Shown: piece by piece, positions 54,177 through 62,928 of the stretch
How the letters are laid out: the number at the start of each line of letters is the position of its first letter
Position numbering within the stretch: position 1 is the first letter of the stretch
Assembly (NCBI GenBank): GCA_024642705.1
Contig: JAHEAQ010000002.1
Location: forward strand, 89,124 to 153,123
Direction of reading: 5' to 3'
DNA: 64,000 bases
From: Bacteroidota bacterium
Lineage (GTDB): Bacteria; Bacteroidota; Bacteroidia; Chitinophagales; Saprospiraceae
Made by a program: the position numbers and the translations under genes
Notes under the pieces: model-generated
What the model saw: the letters and a program-made list of their open reading frames with translations, nothing else
Databases searched by the model: none
Told to the model about the DNA's origin: nothing

Positions 54177-57100
54177 ATGAATTTAATATTTTTACTTTGT
54201 AATTGTGAAATGTTTCATCAGATGAGAAAAAATTATACATCTAAAATAATTGCTGCACTTTGTTTTTTTTTGAGTATTCAACAAAGTTCGGCGCAAGAGA
54301 TATATAATCCAACTATTGTAAATCCTCTTTCTCAATCATGGAGGTGGAAGCAATTTCCCGAACTAGAAGGTCAAGGAATTAGAGATATATACGAAGGGAA
54401 AAACAAGTCTTTGTGGGTAGCTTTTAATGAAGGTGTGTACGAATATGATGGTTACAATTGGCAGGTTCACAACAAAGATAATGGATTTATTTCTTCTCCG
54501 ATTGAGCAAGTCCTTTTAGACAATGAAGGTATTGCTTATGCAGCGTCTTCAGCAGGAATTCATAAATATGATGGCAATTCTTGGACTCAAATATTTAAAA
54601 CCCCAGAAAATTTATCGTTCTCTTTTAATAATTTAAAATTATTGGAAGGAAATATAATAGTTGCAACCTCAAATAGAGGAATTCTTATTCTTGAAAATAA
54701 AATAAGATTAATTACATCAGAAGAAAAATATTCATCAGTAAGAAATTCTTTTCAAAATCTAGATATACAAATTTTTCCGCACGAATTCTTACCTAACGAG
54801 GACTTTTTGGATGTTTCTGACATCATTCAAGATCAAAATGGAAAAATTTGGGTTGGTTGTACATTGAATAACGAACAAGGGAGAATACTCCAGTTTGATA
54901 AAAAATACATATTAGGTGGAAAAATAGAAAAATATGAAATAATTGCTTCTAATGAAAATATTACCCTTGGTGAATCTCAAAAATTTCTTGAAGCTCATAA
55001 TGGTTCTATTTGGGTTGTTAATTCTACATATAAATCTGGAATATCAATATTTAAAGATAATAAATGGTCATATATTAAGCTCAATGATTTTTTTGGCGGA
55101 GATGAGTATATGACAGATATTGTTCAGAGTATTGATGGAACAATTTGGATTGGATCTTTGGGGCGCCTTTTTACTTTTAAAGATGAAAAATGGTCTGTTT
55201 ATCTTCCTCCTTTGCATCCAATTCCTGCTAATCAAATCATGTTGCATAATAGCAGTGGAAATTTTATGTGGGTTGCAGGAAATAAATCAAAAGTGTATTA
55301 TTTAGATTTTTCTACTGACAAATGGATTTCATATTCAAATTTATATTTTCAGTTTCAAAATGAAATTGGAAACAATTGGTTTTTAGATATTGATGGAAAA
55401 GTAGTTTTTGAAGATGGTGGAAAATGGTTTTCTTTCGGACCTGAGGATGGGCTCATGGATGCGCCTGTTAGAATAATCCAGACAAAAAATGGAGAAATAT
55501 GGGCTGCTGGATCACATAAAGGAATTGCAGCAACTGCTGTTTTAAAAAACAATAAATGGTTCAAAACGGATCATCCAAATCTTTCTTGGGGAATAGATTA
55601 CAGATCTGTATTTGAAGATAAAAATGGAGACCTTTGGTTTGGAGCAGCGGTTGATGCAGAAATCGATAAAGGTCAGCTTTCAGGAGTTCTTAGATACACT
55701 AATTCCTCAAAACAATCAAAAAAATGGATTCATTATCCAGCTTCTGATAATGGCTTAAATCAAACCAATGTTTATGGTGTGGGAGAATCAGTTGACGGAA
55801 GAATTTGGATTGGAGGCGGCAGTTTGTATAGTTTCAATGGGATAGAATGGCTGCAACCATTAGATCAAAGATTACAACAATTTGTTAATGTAGCTTACAG
55901 TCAAAATGGTGTGTTTTATGCAGGATCTAGGTATTATGGCATTTTTACTTTTGATGGTGAGAAATGGAATCATTATGATAAATTGAGCGGACTGGCTGGC
56001 AATACAATAATTAGTATCGATGCTATTGACAAATCAAGTGTTTATGTAGCAACAGATAATGATATTTGTCACTTTAATGGAGAAAGCTGGGTGAAGAATA
56101 TTTTTCCAAAAGAACTCAATTTGGAACTAGAAGGTGGCCAATTGTTGCATGATAGAAACGGTGCTTTGTGGATAAATAAGTCTGATAGGGAGTGGAAAAG
56201 GAGAGCTTTCACTCACAGCAATACAAAAATGGAAAGAATTTCAGAATTTGTAGCTCATAGATACAAGCCAGATTTATGGGCACCTGAAACTGAAGTTTCT
56301 ATGCTTACTGTGGAGGTTTCTCATGAAGGAAATACTGTAGTAAAATGGATTGGCAAAGATTATTTTGGGCAGACTTCGGCAGATGACTTGATGTATTCGT
56401 ACAGAATAGATGGAGGAGAATGGTCTCCATACATGTATGAGGATCATTATACATTTGTAAGCCTCAAGCATGGCAAACATTTTTTAGAAGTTAGAAGTCG
56501 AGATCTCGACCTTAATGTAGACAGGACTCCTGCATTTATTGAATTCAAGGTTTTGCCGCCCATATGGAAACAAACTTGGTTTATTTTATTGATGCTTGCT
56601 TTTGCAATAACATTAGCTATTTATGAATATCGGATTATTTCAAAAAAGAAGAAACTTGAAGTTTTGAATAAATCACTCCATTTTGTCAACGAAAAGCTTA
56701 AAGATAAAAGTGAAAAAATAAAGATTCAGAATGATGAAATTCTACTCCAACAAAAACACAATTTGAGTCAGTCCAGAGATTTGGAGATAATCAACAAGAA
56801 TTTGGAGGAAAGAAATGTGCAAATAGAAAATCAAAAAGAAAAACTTGAAGAATTGGTTATTGAAATTGAAGAGCTTTCAAAAGCTAAAATTGGATTTTTT
56901 ACCAATATTTCTCATGAATTAAGAACTCCACTTACACTAATTAATGGACCAATCCTTCAGTTAATTGACCATGCTCAAAATTTAAGCGCATCACAGCAAG
57001 AAAAACTTTATCACGTCATACATAGAAATTCAGAACGATTATTAAAATTGATAAATCAATTGCTAGAAATGAGGAAAATAGAAAATAGCAATTTAGAAAT

Positions 57101-58514
57101 CAATCGCAAAAGTATAGACCTTCCGCATTTTTTGGAAGTTATAGTTTCTTTATATGAGAATTTGGCAATTGAGAGGAACATTAAACTAGGTTATCACATC
57201 AATCTGAAAGAAAGAAATTTTGATGTAGACTCCGATAAATTAGAGAAAGTCCTTGTTAATTTGATTTCTAATGCCTTTAAGCATACTCCAGATGGTGGAA
57301 CTATTCTGATCATATTACAAAAATCAAATCCGCCAAAAATTAATTCCGCAATTGCTTATGAAGCATATTTTGAAATAAAAGTGCAAGATTCAGGGCATGG
57401 AATTTCTAAAATTGACTTAGAACATATTTATGAAAGATTTTTCACTAAAAGCAACCAAAATCTAGAATCGAGTGGCACTGGCATTGGACTTGCTTATTCA
57501 AAAATCTTGATTGAAGTAATGGAAGGTAGTATTTTCGTGGAAAGCAAATTAAATGAAGGAACAATTTTTAGCATTTATTTGCCAATAATCCATGAATCAA
57601 CCAATTCTGAATTATCTTCTTATGCAGGGCACAATTTTAGTGCTGCTAGGAAAGATGTAGAAATTTTATTGAATACATTTATCATTGAAAATGAAATTCA
57701 TGACACATTGGATGAATTGGAAGTTGAAGGGCGAAAGAAAATTCTTATAGTTGAAGACCATTCTGACATGTTACTTTATTTAGAGTCTTTATTGGAAAAT
57801 GATTACACTATATTGAAGGCAAATAATGGACAGGAGGGTTTAAGAAAGTCATTGAAATATTCGGTGGATTTAATCATAAGTGATGTTATGATGCCAATAA
57901 TGGGAGGTTTGGAATTTTGTAATAAAATAAAATCAAATTTATCAACATCGCATATCCCTGTAATATTGCTAACAGCAAAAGTACTAGAAGAAAATCAAAT
58001 TGAAGGTTTTGAAATTGGTGCGGATGAATACATTACCAAACCTTTTAATCCTCAACTATTAATTGCTCGAATTGCCAATATACTAGAGCTTAGAGAAAAT
58101 TTGAAAGAAAGTTTCCTAAGGGATTTTATGTTATCACCTCAAAAAATTAAATTAACTTCTCCAGATGAAGAATTACTAAAAAAATCAATTTCAATAATGG
58201 AGGAAAATATGGAGAATTCGGATTTTAATGTTAATCAAATGTGCAAAATGGTTCATCTAAGTCACATGCATTTTATTAGGAAAATAAAACAATTAACGGG
58301 TAAAAAACCTGTTGATCTATTGAAATCTTACAGACTTAAAAGGGCTAAAGATCTACTAAGTCAAAATGATGTGAATATTTCAGACATTGCTTATAAAGTG
58401 GGCTATGATCTCCCTAACTCATTTTCAAGAGCTTTCAAAAAAGAATTTGGCATGAGTCCAAAAGAATTTAAAGAAAGTAATCTTGTTGATTTATCGAATA
58501 TTGAATCCAATTAA
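54177..58514 (+). CDS. Hybrid two-component system regulator (sensor kinase-receiver-AraC fusion)
   Basis: 1445 residues (ATG at 54222, MRKNYTSKI, is an alternative start giving a cleaner signal peptide). A periplasmic two-component regulator propeller fills about 50-690 (IRDIYEGKNKSLWVAFNEGVYEYDG), followed by a Y_Y_Y domain (about 700-790), a transmembrane helix (about 798-816), a coiled coil (820-900), HisKA with His913 in NISHELRTPL, HATPase (about 1010-1140, NLISNAFKHTPDGG, GTGIGLAYSK), a receiver with Asp1236 (IISDVMMPIMGG) and a C-terminal AraC-type DNA-binding domain (about 1335-1435). It senses pectin fragments in the periplasm and activates the adjacent genes. Confidence 0.96.
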   Translation: MNLIFLLCNCEMFHQMRKNYTSKIIAALCFFLSIQQSSAQEIYNPTIVNPLSQSWRWKQFPELEGQGIRDIYEGKNKSLWVAFNEGVYEYDGYNWQVHNKDNGFISSPIEQVLLDNEGIAYAASSAGIHKYDGNSWTQIFKTPENLSFSFNNLKLLEGNIIVATSNRGILILENKIRLITSEEKYSSVRNSFQNLDIQIFPHEFLPNEDFLDVSDIIQDQNGKIWVGCTLNNEQGRILQFDKKYILGGKIEKYEIIASNENITLGESQKFLEAHNGSIWVVNSTYKSGISIFKDNKWSYIKLNDFFGGDEYMTDIVQSIDGTIWIGSLGRLFTFKDEKWSVYLPPLHPIPANQIMLHNSSGNFMWVAGNKSKVYYLDFSTDKWISYSNLYFQFQNEIGNNWFLDIDGKVVFEDGGKWFSFGPEDGLMDAPVRIIQTKNGEIWAAGSHKGIAATAVLKNNKWFKTDHPNLSWGIDYRSVFEDKNGDLWFGAAVDAEIDKGQLSGVLRYTNSSKQSKKWIHYPASDNGLNQTNVYGVGESVDGRIWIGGGSLYSFNGIEWLQPLDQRLQQFVNVAYSQNGVFYAGSRYYGIFTFDGEKWNHYDKLSGLAGNTIISIDAIDKSSVYVATDNDICHFNGESWVKNIFPKELNLELEGGQLLHDRNGALWINKSDREWKRRAFTHSNTKMERISEFVAHRYKPDLWAPETEVSMLTVEVSHEGNTVVKWIGKDYFGQTSADDLMYSYRIDGGEWSPYMYEDHYTFVSLKHGKHFLEVRSRDLDLNVDRTPAFIEFKVLPPIWKQTWFILLMLAFAITLAIYEYRIISKKKKLEVLNKSLHFVNEKLKDKSEKIKIQNDEILLQQKHNLSQSRDLEIINKNLEERNVQIENQKEKLEELVIEIEELSKAKIGFFTNISHELRTPLTLINGPILQLIDHAQNLSASQQEKLYHVIHRNSERLLKLINQLLEMRKIENSNLEINRKSIDLPHFLEVIVSLYENLAIERNIKLGYHINLKERNFDVDSDKLEKVLVNLISNAFKHTPDGGTILIILQKSNPPKINSAIAYEAYFEIKVQDSGHGISKIDLEHIYERFFTKSNQNLESSGTGIGLAYSKILIEVMEGSIFVESKLNEGTIFSIYLPIIHESTNSELSSYAGHNFSAARKDVEILLNTFIIENEIHDTLDELEVEGRKKILIVEDHSDMLLYLESLLENDYTILKANNGQEGLRKSLKYSVDLIISDVMMPIMGGLEFCNKIKSNLSTSHIPVILLTAKVLEENQIEGFEIGADEYITKPFNPQLLIARIANILELRENLKESFLRDFMLSPQKIKLTSPDEELLKKSISIMEENMENSDFNVNQMCKMVHLSHMHFIRKIKQLTGKKPVDLLKSYRLKRAKDLLSQNDVNISDIAYKVGYDLPNSFSRAFKKEFGMSPKEFKESNLVDLSNIESN

Positions 58515-58659
58515 TGTTTCGTGTAATTCAAACGTTAAGTTTATTTTTAAAATGTAAAATAGTTTTATACTTTGAAAAATTAAGATAAGTCTTGGTCACT
58601 AACCTCTAAAATGGATAGGAAGCAATGCAATAAATTACGTACAGCAAATTAGATACAAC

Positions 58660-58977
58660 TTATAATATTTCTACCAACCTATCCCAAAGTACTTTCTCTT
58701 CATCTGAAAAATTTCCGTCTGCTAAAAACTGCTTTTTGATCAAATACAAAAGTTCTTGTTTTTGAGCATGAGTAGGGTAGTAAATACCTTCATGCGCTTT
58801 TATTTTTTCAATTTTGACCTCATCTGAATCGCCTGCTGACTCTGACATGATCTTGTGAAAACTGTCATTATTTATTTTCTCTAAAATGAGCTGGCGCTCT
58901 GAAGGCAAGAACACTCCATCTGCATAAGATGCATAAATTAGTAAGTAAGCAATGAACTCTTCTTGATTCCAATTCAT
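58660..58977 (-). CDS. TerB-like small protein, third gene of the helicase-like unit
   Basis: 105 residues, all-helical. YASYADGVFLPSERQLILEKI near the N-terminus and FLADGNFSDEEKVLWDRLVEIL at the C-terminus give the paired acidic ADGxxxxxE motifs of the TerB fold. TerB-like proteins accompany tellurite-resistance, stress and some phage-defence or DNA-processing gene sets; function is unknown. The ATG overlaps the stop of the nuclease-like gene by four bases (ATGA), a strong sign of coupled translation. Confidence 0.68.
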   Translation of the reverse strand: MNWNQEEFIAYLLIYASYADGVFLPSERQLILEKINNDSFHKIMSESAGDSDEVKIEKIKAHEGIYYPTHAQKQELLYLIKKQFLADGNFSDEEKVLWDRLVEIL

Positions 58978-59462
58978 AATTTATTTTTTTCAAATTTAGT
59001 CTTTTCAACCATATTTTCAAAGGATGGTAATTCTTCTATAAATTCAAATGTTTCCTTTTCGAAGTCTATTTGACAGAAAAAATTTTCATTGCCATTACTC
59101 ACCATTAAAAAAGGCACCTTCAATGGTAAATTATACATTGCTATTTGATTAAATACTTTTTGATCTAATTTTTGCTTTGCACTTTTACACTCAATAAGCA
59201 AAATAGAATTATTATTTCTGTCTGTCACTAAAATATCGCATCGACGGTATAGTTTATTTACTTTAATACCTTTTTCAACTTGAATCAAGTTCTTAGATAT
59301 CTGAAGTTTTTCGATTAAATAATGAATAATACATTGCCGCACCAACTCTTCAGATTGCAAAATAAGATCTTTTTTTCTAATGATATCATACACATATTTA
59401 ACTCCATTAATAGAATTTATCTTTAATTTTTCAGTGTAAGTGATAAGATTAATTTCTGCCAT
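58974..59462 (-). CDS. PD-(D/E)xK nuclease-like protein (HsdR N-terminal type)
   Basis: 162 residues. The nuclease core reads RRCDILVTDRNNNSILLIECKSAKQKLD: Asp76, then Glu91-Cys-Lys93 as the (D/E)xK pair, followed by a helix with Gln106. Families of this kind (type I restriction HsdR N-terminal domain) are often found as free-standing proteins in Bacteroidota, sometimes beside replication genes, and no function is established. Here it lies three bases after the 791-residue protein gene and overlaps the TerB-like gene by four, so it acts in that unit. Confidence 0.78.
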   Translation of the reverse strand: MAEINLITYTEKLKINSINGVKYVYDIIRKKDLILQSEELVRQCIIHYLIEKLQISKNLIQVEKGIKVNKLYRRCDILVTDRNNNSILLIECKSAKQKLDQKVFNQIAMYNLPLKVPFLMVSNGNENFFCQIDFEKETFEFIEELPSFENMVEKTKFEKNKL

Positions 59463-59465
59463 TTT

Positions 59466-61841
59466 TTATGCTTGTGACAAAGATTTTTTATTGGCTAATT
59501 TTATTTCAGGCAAATCTATAAAGTCCATAATTCTATTCTTAGTACCATTACCTAATTCGAAAGTATTTACTCTAATAACTTTAATTCCAATTTGTTCCAT
59601 TTTCCTAAGGACTGAAATTTGCCACTCAATATTCATTTTCGGATCTAAAAATCCATCTTGGACTAATAAGATTTTAAATTTGTCATCCTTTAATAAGACA
59701 TCTTCCAATATTCCTGAATCGATATGAGAATATTTCAAAGTTTTTATTCGTATTTCTTGAAATTCAATCGCCAATAATTTCGTGCAAAATGGAGAAAGAC
59801 AAGAAATAATAGAAAAGTCTTTAGCACTATAAAATACCTTTTCGTAAGAAATTTCTTTAATGATGGAAGCCAATGATTTTGCCAATTTTAGATTGGATTT
59901 AAAACTAATATTCGATAAATTGTCGCTTAAACAACTTAATTGAATATCTATTTTTTTCTTTTCAATATAATTTTCGGCTTTTTTCAATCGTTCTTTCAAC
60001 CCAATTTCAATTGTAGGTGGTTGCAAAATTCCTATCCCAGAAAAGTTAGTACCTGAAATTAATTCATCAGGATGAATCTTATTTTCTAGGCAAATTAAAT
60101 AATCGTAGTTAAGGTTCAGATATTCATCATTATTTACATTTTGTTCACTAGTTATTAGTAATGGAAATTTTGATTTGAAAACCTTTTTGGAAGCGGAAAC
60201 TAAATCAGAGACAGGAATGGTGCTGAAGTTTTCATTTTCTTTTTTGTCAATAAAATTTTTCCAGCTATTTTTTTCACTCTTTTCATTATTATGGAAATGT
60301 TGGTCGAAAATATTCTTAATTCTTAGTGTATCAAAGTTTTGACATTCATGTTTTGATTCAAATAAGTTGTCAAATCTGTTCCTGATCTCTTCTGAATTTG
60401 GAAAAACAAACTTATTATAAAGAGCATTGAAATACCATAATTCGTATTGATCCACCCACTTGAATTGCGGTACATTTTCTAGCAACTTAATAATTTCTAA
60501 TGCCTTTTTATCAAGAGAGTACTCAAAGCTTCTGTAAACGGCAAATTCATTATTTTCAGTTAGAAAATTTAAGTTTTTTTTGAGTGAAGAATGGCTATTT
60601 TTTAAGTTTTCAAAGTTTTTCCAAGCACTGATGCTTAAATTTTGGAATTCCTTTTTGAATATTTTTGATAAGTTAATATTGTGGTTAAGATCATTCTGAT
60701 CTTTGACAATTTGTTTTAATTCTTGAGAATCAAAATTATTGGAATTGATTATTTCGATTTGATCTTGAACTTGATTTTGGATTAATTCATAACCTTTTTC
60801 GATTTCTATTTTGAGTTGAAGACAAAATATTTTTAAATTTTCAACTTCAGGTACCCAACTATTGTTTGGGGCATTTAATTTAATCAGTCCAAATTCATCG
60901 ATTGCTTGTAGCAATAAACTATATAATGCCCTAACATCTTTTTTTTGATTTTCAAAAGGATCTTTTTTTCGAATGAAAGATTTTGTTTTCGGAGCCAGGT
61001 CTAACGAAAGCTCATAATATTCCATTTGTAATTTGAAATTTTCTAGCAAAATTCGAATTTCAGTTAGTTTATCGATTTTTGCACTTTTCAAATTTTGCTT
61101 TATTTTTTGGAAAAGTTTTTGGTAAGCTTTCAATATTTCTTCAGCTTCATTTATGAATTTTTGAAGTTTCAAGAATAAATTATCTCTATTACTGGATAGA
61201 TGAAAATCTTTATACGTTTCAAAATTTATTTCATCATTAGAGTACAAAAAACTAAAGTTTGTTTTATAATGTTTGGATGCTTTGTCAATTTTTCCTCTTA
61301 GATTCCAAAATTCTTGTTGATTTAGTAAATAATTTTTAGCATTTAAATTTAAATCTATTTCATTTTTTTCATTTCGTTGATGTGCCAAATACATTAACTC
61401 TGCCAATTTGGTTCTAGGATAATCACCAAATACGGGTTCTGTATATTTTTGAACAATTTCTTGGGTTAAATTCAAGTTTCTTTGATACAGCAGCTGACTT
61501 TTTAAAGATTCAAGTAGTAATTCTGCATCTGAAACAAATTCTTGCTTTAGAATATCAATTTCTGCTTCGCCATCTAAAATGCAAGTTAAGTCACCTAATC
61601 CTTCATTTTTGAGTCTGTTGAATAAATTCAAGGAGCTCAATTGATCTTGTGTTCTTAAGATAAAAGTCTTTCCTTTTATAAGCATTTCTTTGACAAAAGA
61701 CAGCAATAAATGCTCCTTTATTACCTTATCAGAACTGGTAATAATGGTTATATTTTTTTCTTTTTCGAGGCAAGAAATGGCCTTTAATTGCTGATTATTT
61801 AAATCGTAATAGTTAACTTTTGAAACAACACTGTTCTGCAT
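59466..61841 (-). CDS. 791-residue protein resembling a superfamily 1 helicase without ATPase motifs
   Basis: The N-terminus LNNQQLKAISCLEKEKNITIITSSDK aligns by eye with the start of AAA_11/DUF4011-type SF1 helicases (LNxxQ...AI..., ITVVTGPPGTGKS), but the Walker A loop is absent. A long helical region (about 150-480) follows. FPLLITSEQNV and YDYLICLENKIHPDEL (about 578-594) sit where motif II (DExx) would be and lack it. The C-terminal MNIEWQISVLRKMEQIGIKVIRVNTFELGNG resembles the Vsr-like nuclease end of such helicases, with weak catalytic residues. No ATPase is predicted; it may be a structural or DNA-binding relic. First of three coupled genes. Confidence 0.62.
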   Translation of the reverse strand: MQNSVVSKVNYYDLNNQQLKAISCLEKEKNITIITSSDKVIKEHLLLSFVKEMLIKGKTFILRTQDQLSSLNLFNRLKNEGLGDLTCILDGEAEIDILKQEFVSDAELLLESLKSQLLYQRNLNLTQEIVQKYTEPVFGDYPRTKLAELMYLAHQRNEKNEIDLNLNAKNYLLNQQEFWNLRGKIDKASKHYKTNFSFLYSNDEINFETYKDFHLSSNRDNLFLKLQKFINEAEEILKAYQKLFQKIKQNLKSAKIDKLTEIRILLENFKLQMEYYELSLDLAPKTKSFIRKKDPFENQKKDVRALYSLLLQAIDEFGLIKLNAPNNSWVPEVENLKIFCLQLKIEIEKGYELIQNQVQDQIEIINSNNFDSQELKQIVKDQNDLNHNINLSKIFKKEFQNLSISAWKNFENLKNSHSSLKKNLNFLTENNEFAVYRSFEYSLDKKALEIIKLLENVPQFKWVDQYELWYFNALYNKFVFPNSEEIRNRFDNLFESKHECQNFDTLRIKNIFDQHFHNNEKSEKNSWKNFIDKKENENFSTIPVSDLVSASKKVFKSKFPLLITSEQNVNNDEYLNLNYDYLICLENKIHPDELISGTNFSGIGILQPPTIEIGLKERLKKAENYIEKKKIDIQLSCLSDNLSNISFKSNLKLAKSLASIIKEISYEKVFYSAKDFSIISCLSPFCTKLLAIEFQEIRIKTLKYSHIDSGILEDVLLKDDKFKILLVQDGFLDPKMNIEWQISVLRKMEQIGIKVIRVNTFELGNGTKNRIMDFIDLPEIKLANKKSLSQA

Positions 61842-61925
61842 AATGTCAAATATACATATTAAACATTATTTTATATGTTATGTGATAACTAATTCTATAA
61901 AATTTGATGTTTATAAACTATTTAA

Positions 61926-61963
61926 AATAAAAAAGACCATGTTAATGGAAACAACATGGTCTT
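61926..61963 (-). terminator. Intrinsic terminator of the MORN-like lipoprotein gene
   Basis: 11-bp perfect stem (AAGACCATGTT at 61933-61943, AACATGGTCTT at 61953-61963), 9-base loop, T-run on the minus strand, just after the stop at 61985. It separates this gene from the helicase-like unit, which therefore needs its own promoter in 61842-61925. Confidence 0.85.
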
Positions 61964-61984
61964 AATGATTTGTCAAAAGGTGAT

Positions 61985-62572
61985 TTACTCAGGGGAAACA
62001 ATTCCACCACTTACTTTTTCACCGTTTTTATATTCATATTTAAGAATTATTGCACCATCATCATCATATTGGATAATTTCACCATGCAATTTTCCTTGTT
62101 TGTAAGAAGTTTGTTTAATCAATTTACCTCTATCATTGTATTCTTTGGAAATACCATCAAGTGTGCCGTTGTCATACATAAATTCTTTGGAAGGTCTTCC
62201 AAATTTGAATTCTGAATAAAGACCATGAATCTTATTGTTAATGTAAGTGATTCTTTTTTCTATTTGGCCTCTATTGTTCATTTCAATATAAGGACCGTTC
62301 ATAGTTCCATTAACATAGTTAGAAATGGATTGTACTTTGTTTTCTTCATCAGGAAAATAAGTAAGCCACATTCCATTTTGAACACCGTTAGTAAGCATAC
62401 CTTCTGAGGCCATGGACCCATTGATTCCCAACTGAAATCCATATTGCACTTCTGAGCCATCAATATCACTTAATTTATAACCACTTAAATTTAATGCTCC
62501 AGCAGGCGGTAGAGGTTTTTCTGTACAAGAAATAGCAGAAAATAACAATAAGTATAAAAGTATTTTTTTCAT
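61985..62572 (-). CDS. MORN-repeat (YwqK-like) lipoprotein
   Basis: 195 residues. The lipoprotein signal MKKILLYLLLFSAISC gives Cys16. The mature part is made of about five MORN-like repeats: GVQNGMWLTYF, GTMNGPYIEM, NKIHGLYSEF, GTLDGISKEYN, GKLHGEIIQYD. Database names for this family often read toxin-antitoxin system YwqK antitoxin, but nothing here suggests a toxin; it is a surface or periplasmic repeat protein of unknown role. Its own terminator follows. Confidence 0.82.
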   Translation of the reverse strand: MKKILLYLLLFSAISCTEKPLPPAGALNLSGYKLSDIDGSEVQYGFQLGINGSMASEGMLTNGVQNGMWLTYFPDEENKVQSISNYVNGTMNGPYIEMNNRGQIEKRITYINNKIHGLYSEFKFGRPSKEFMYDNGTLDGISKEYNDRGKLIKQTSYKQGKLHGEIIQYDDDGAIILKYEYKNGEKVSGGIVSPE

Positions 62573-62629
62573 TTTTTAAAATGTTAAGATCAAATGCAAA
62601 TTTATATTTTCAAGAATTATTTCCAAAGT

Positions 62630-62794
62630 TCATTCAGAAATTTCTAGGTCTTTTTTTAGCTTCAATTCATAAACATCCAATGCTTTCATTAAGATTTGAC
62701 TTTTATAATAATCTGTTTTGCAGGGATCTTCATGGAATAGTTTAGCAAATGTTTTTTTCGCTTCTTCGTATTCTTCTGTTGAATTTATTTCCAT
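62630..62794 (-). CDS. Small protein of 54 residues, HigA N-terminal-like
   Basis: An ATG-initiated frame of 54 codons ending in TGA, with protein-like composition: MEINSTEEYEEAKKTF, DYYKSQILMKALDVYELKLKK. The pattern (EEYEEAKKTFAKLF ... LMKALDVYE) resembles the helical segment that precedes the HTH domain in HigA-type antitoxins, without the HTH. It may be a free-standing version, a remnant, or unrelated. Upstream of the lipoprotein gene by 57 bp on the same strand, so possibly cotranscribed. Confidence 0.5.
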   Translation of the reverse strand: MEINSTEEYEEAKKTFAKLFHEDPCKTDYYKSQILMKALDVYELKLKKDLEISE

Positions 62795-62928
62795 ATTATA
62801 ATTTGAAAGTAAAGATTAAATTTATAATTAGACTTCGACTAATAATAAACAATTTTCTTTATGAAAGGGTTCTATTTGTAAAGTAAAAATAAAGTTAGAT
62901 TTGTATTTTTAAATAATTTCAAAATAAG

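Noticed and set aside
61985-62794. Toxin-antitoxin module from a YwqK-like protein plus a HigA-like peptide
   Set aside because: The YwqK label reflects MORN-type repeats on a lipoprotein, which cannot act as a cytoplasmic antitoxin, and no toxin gene is present.
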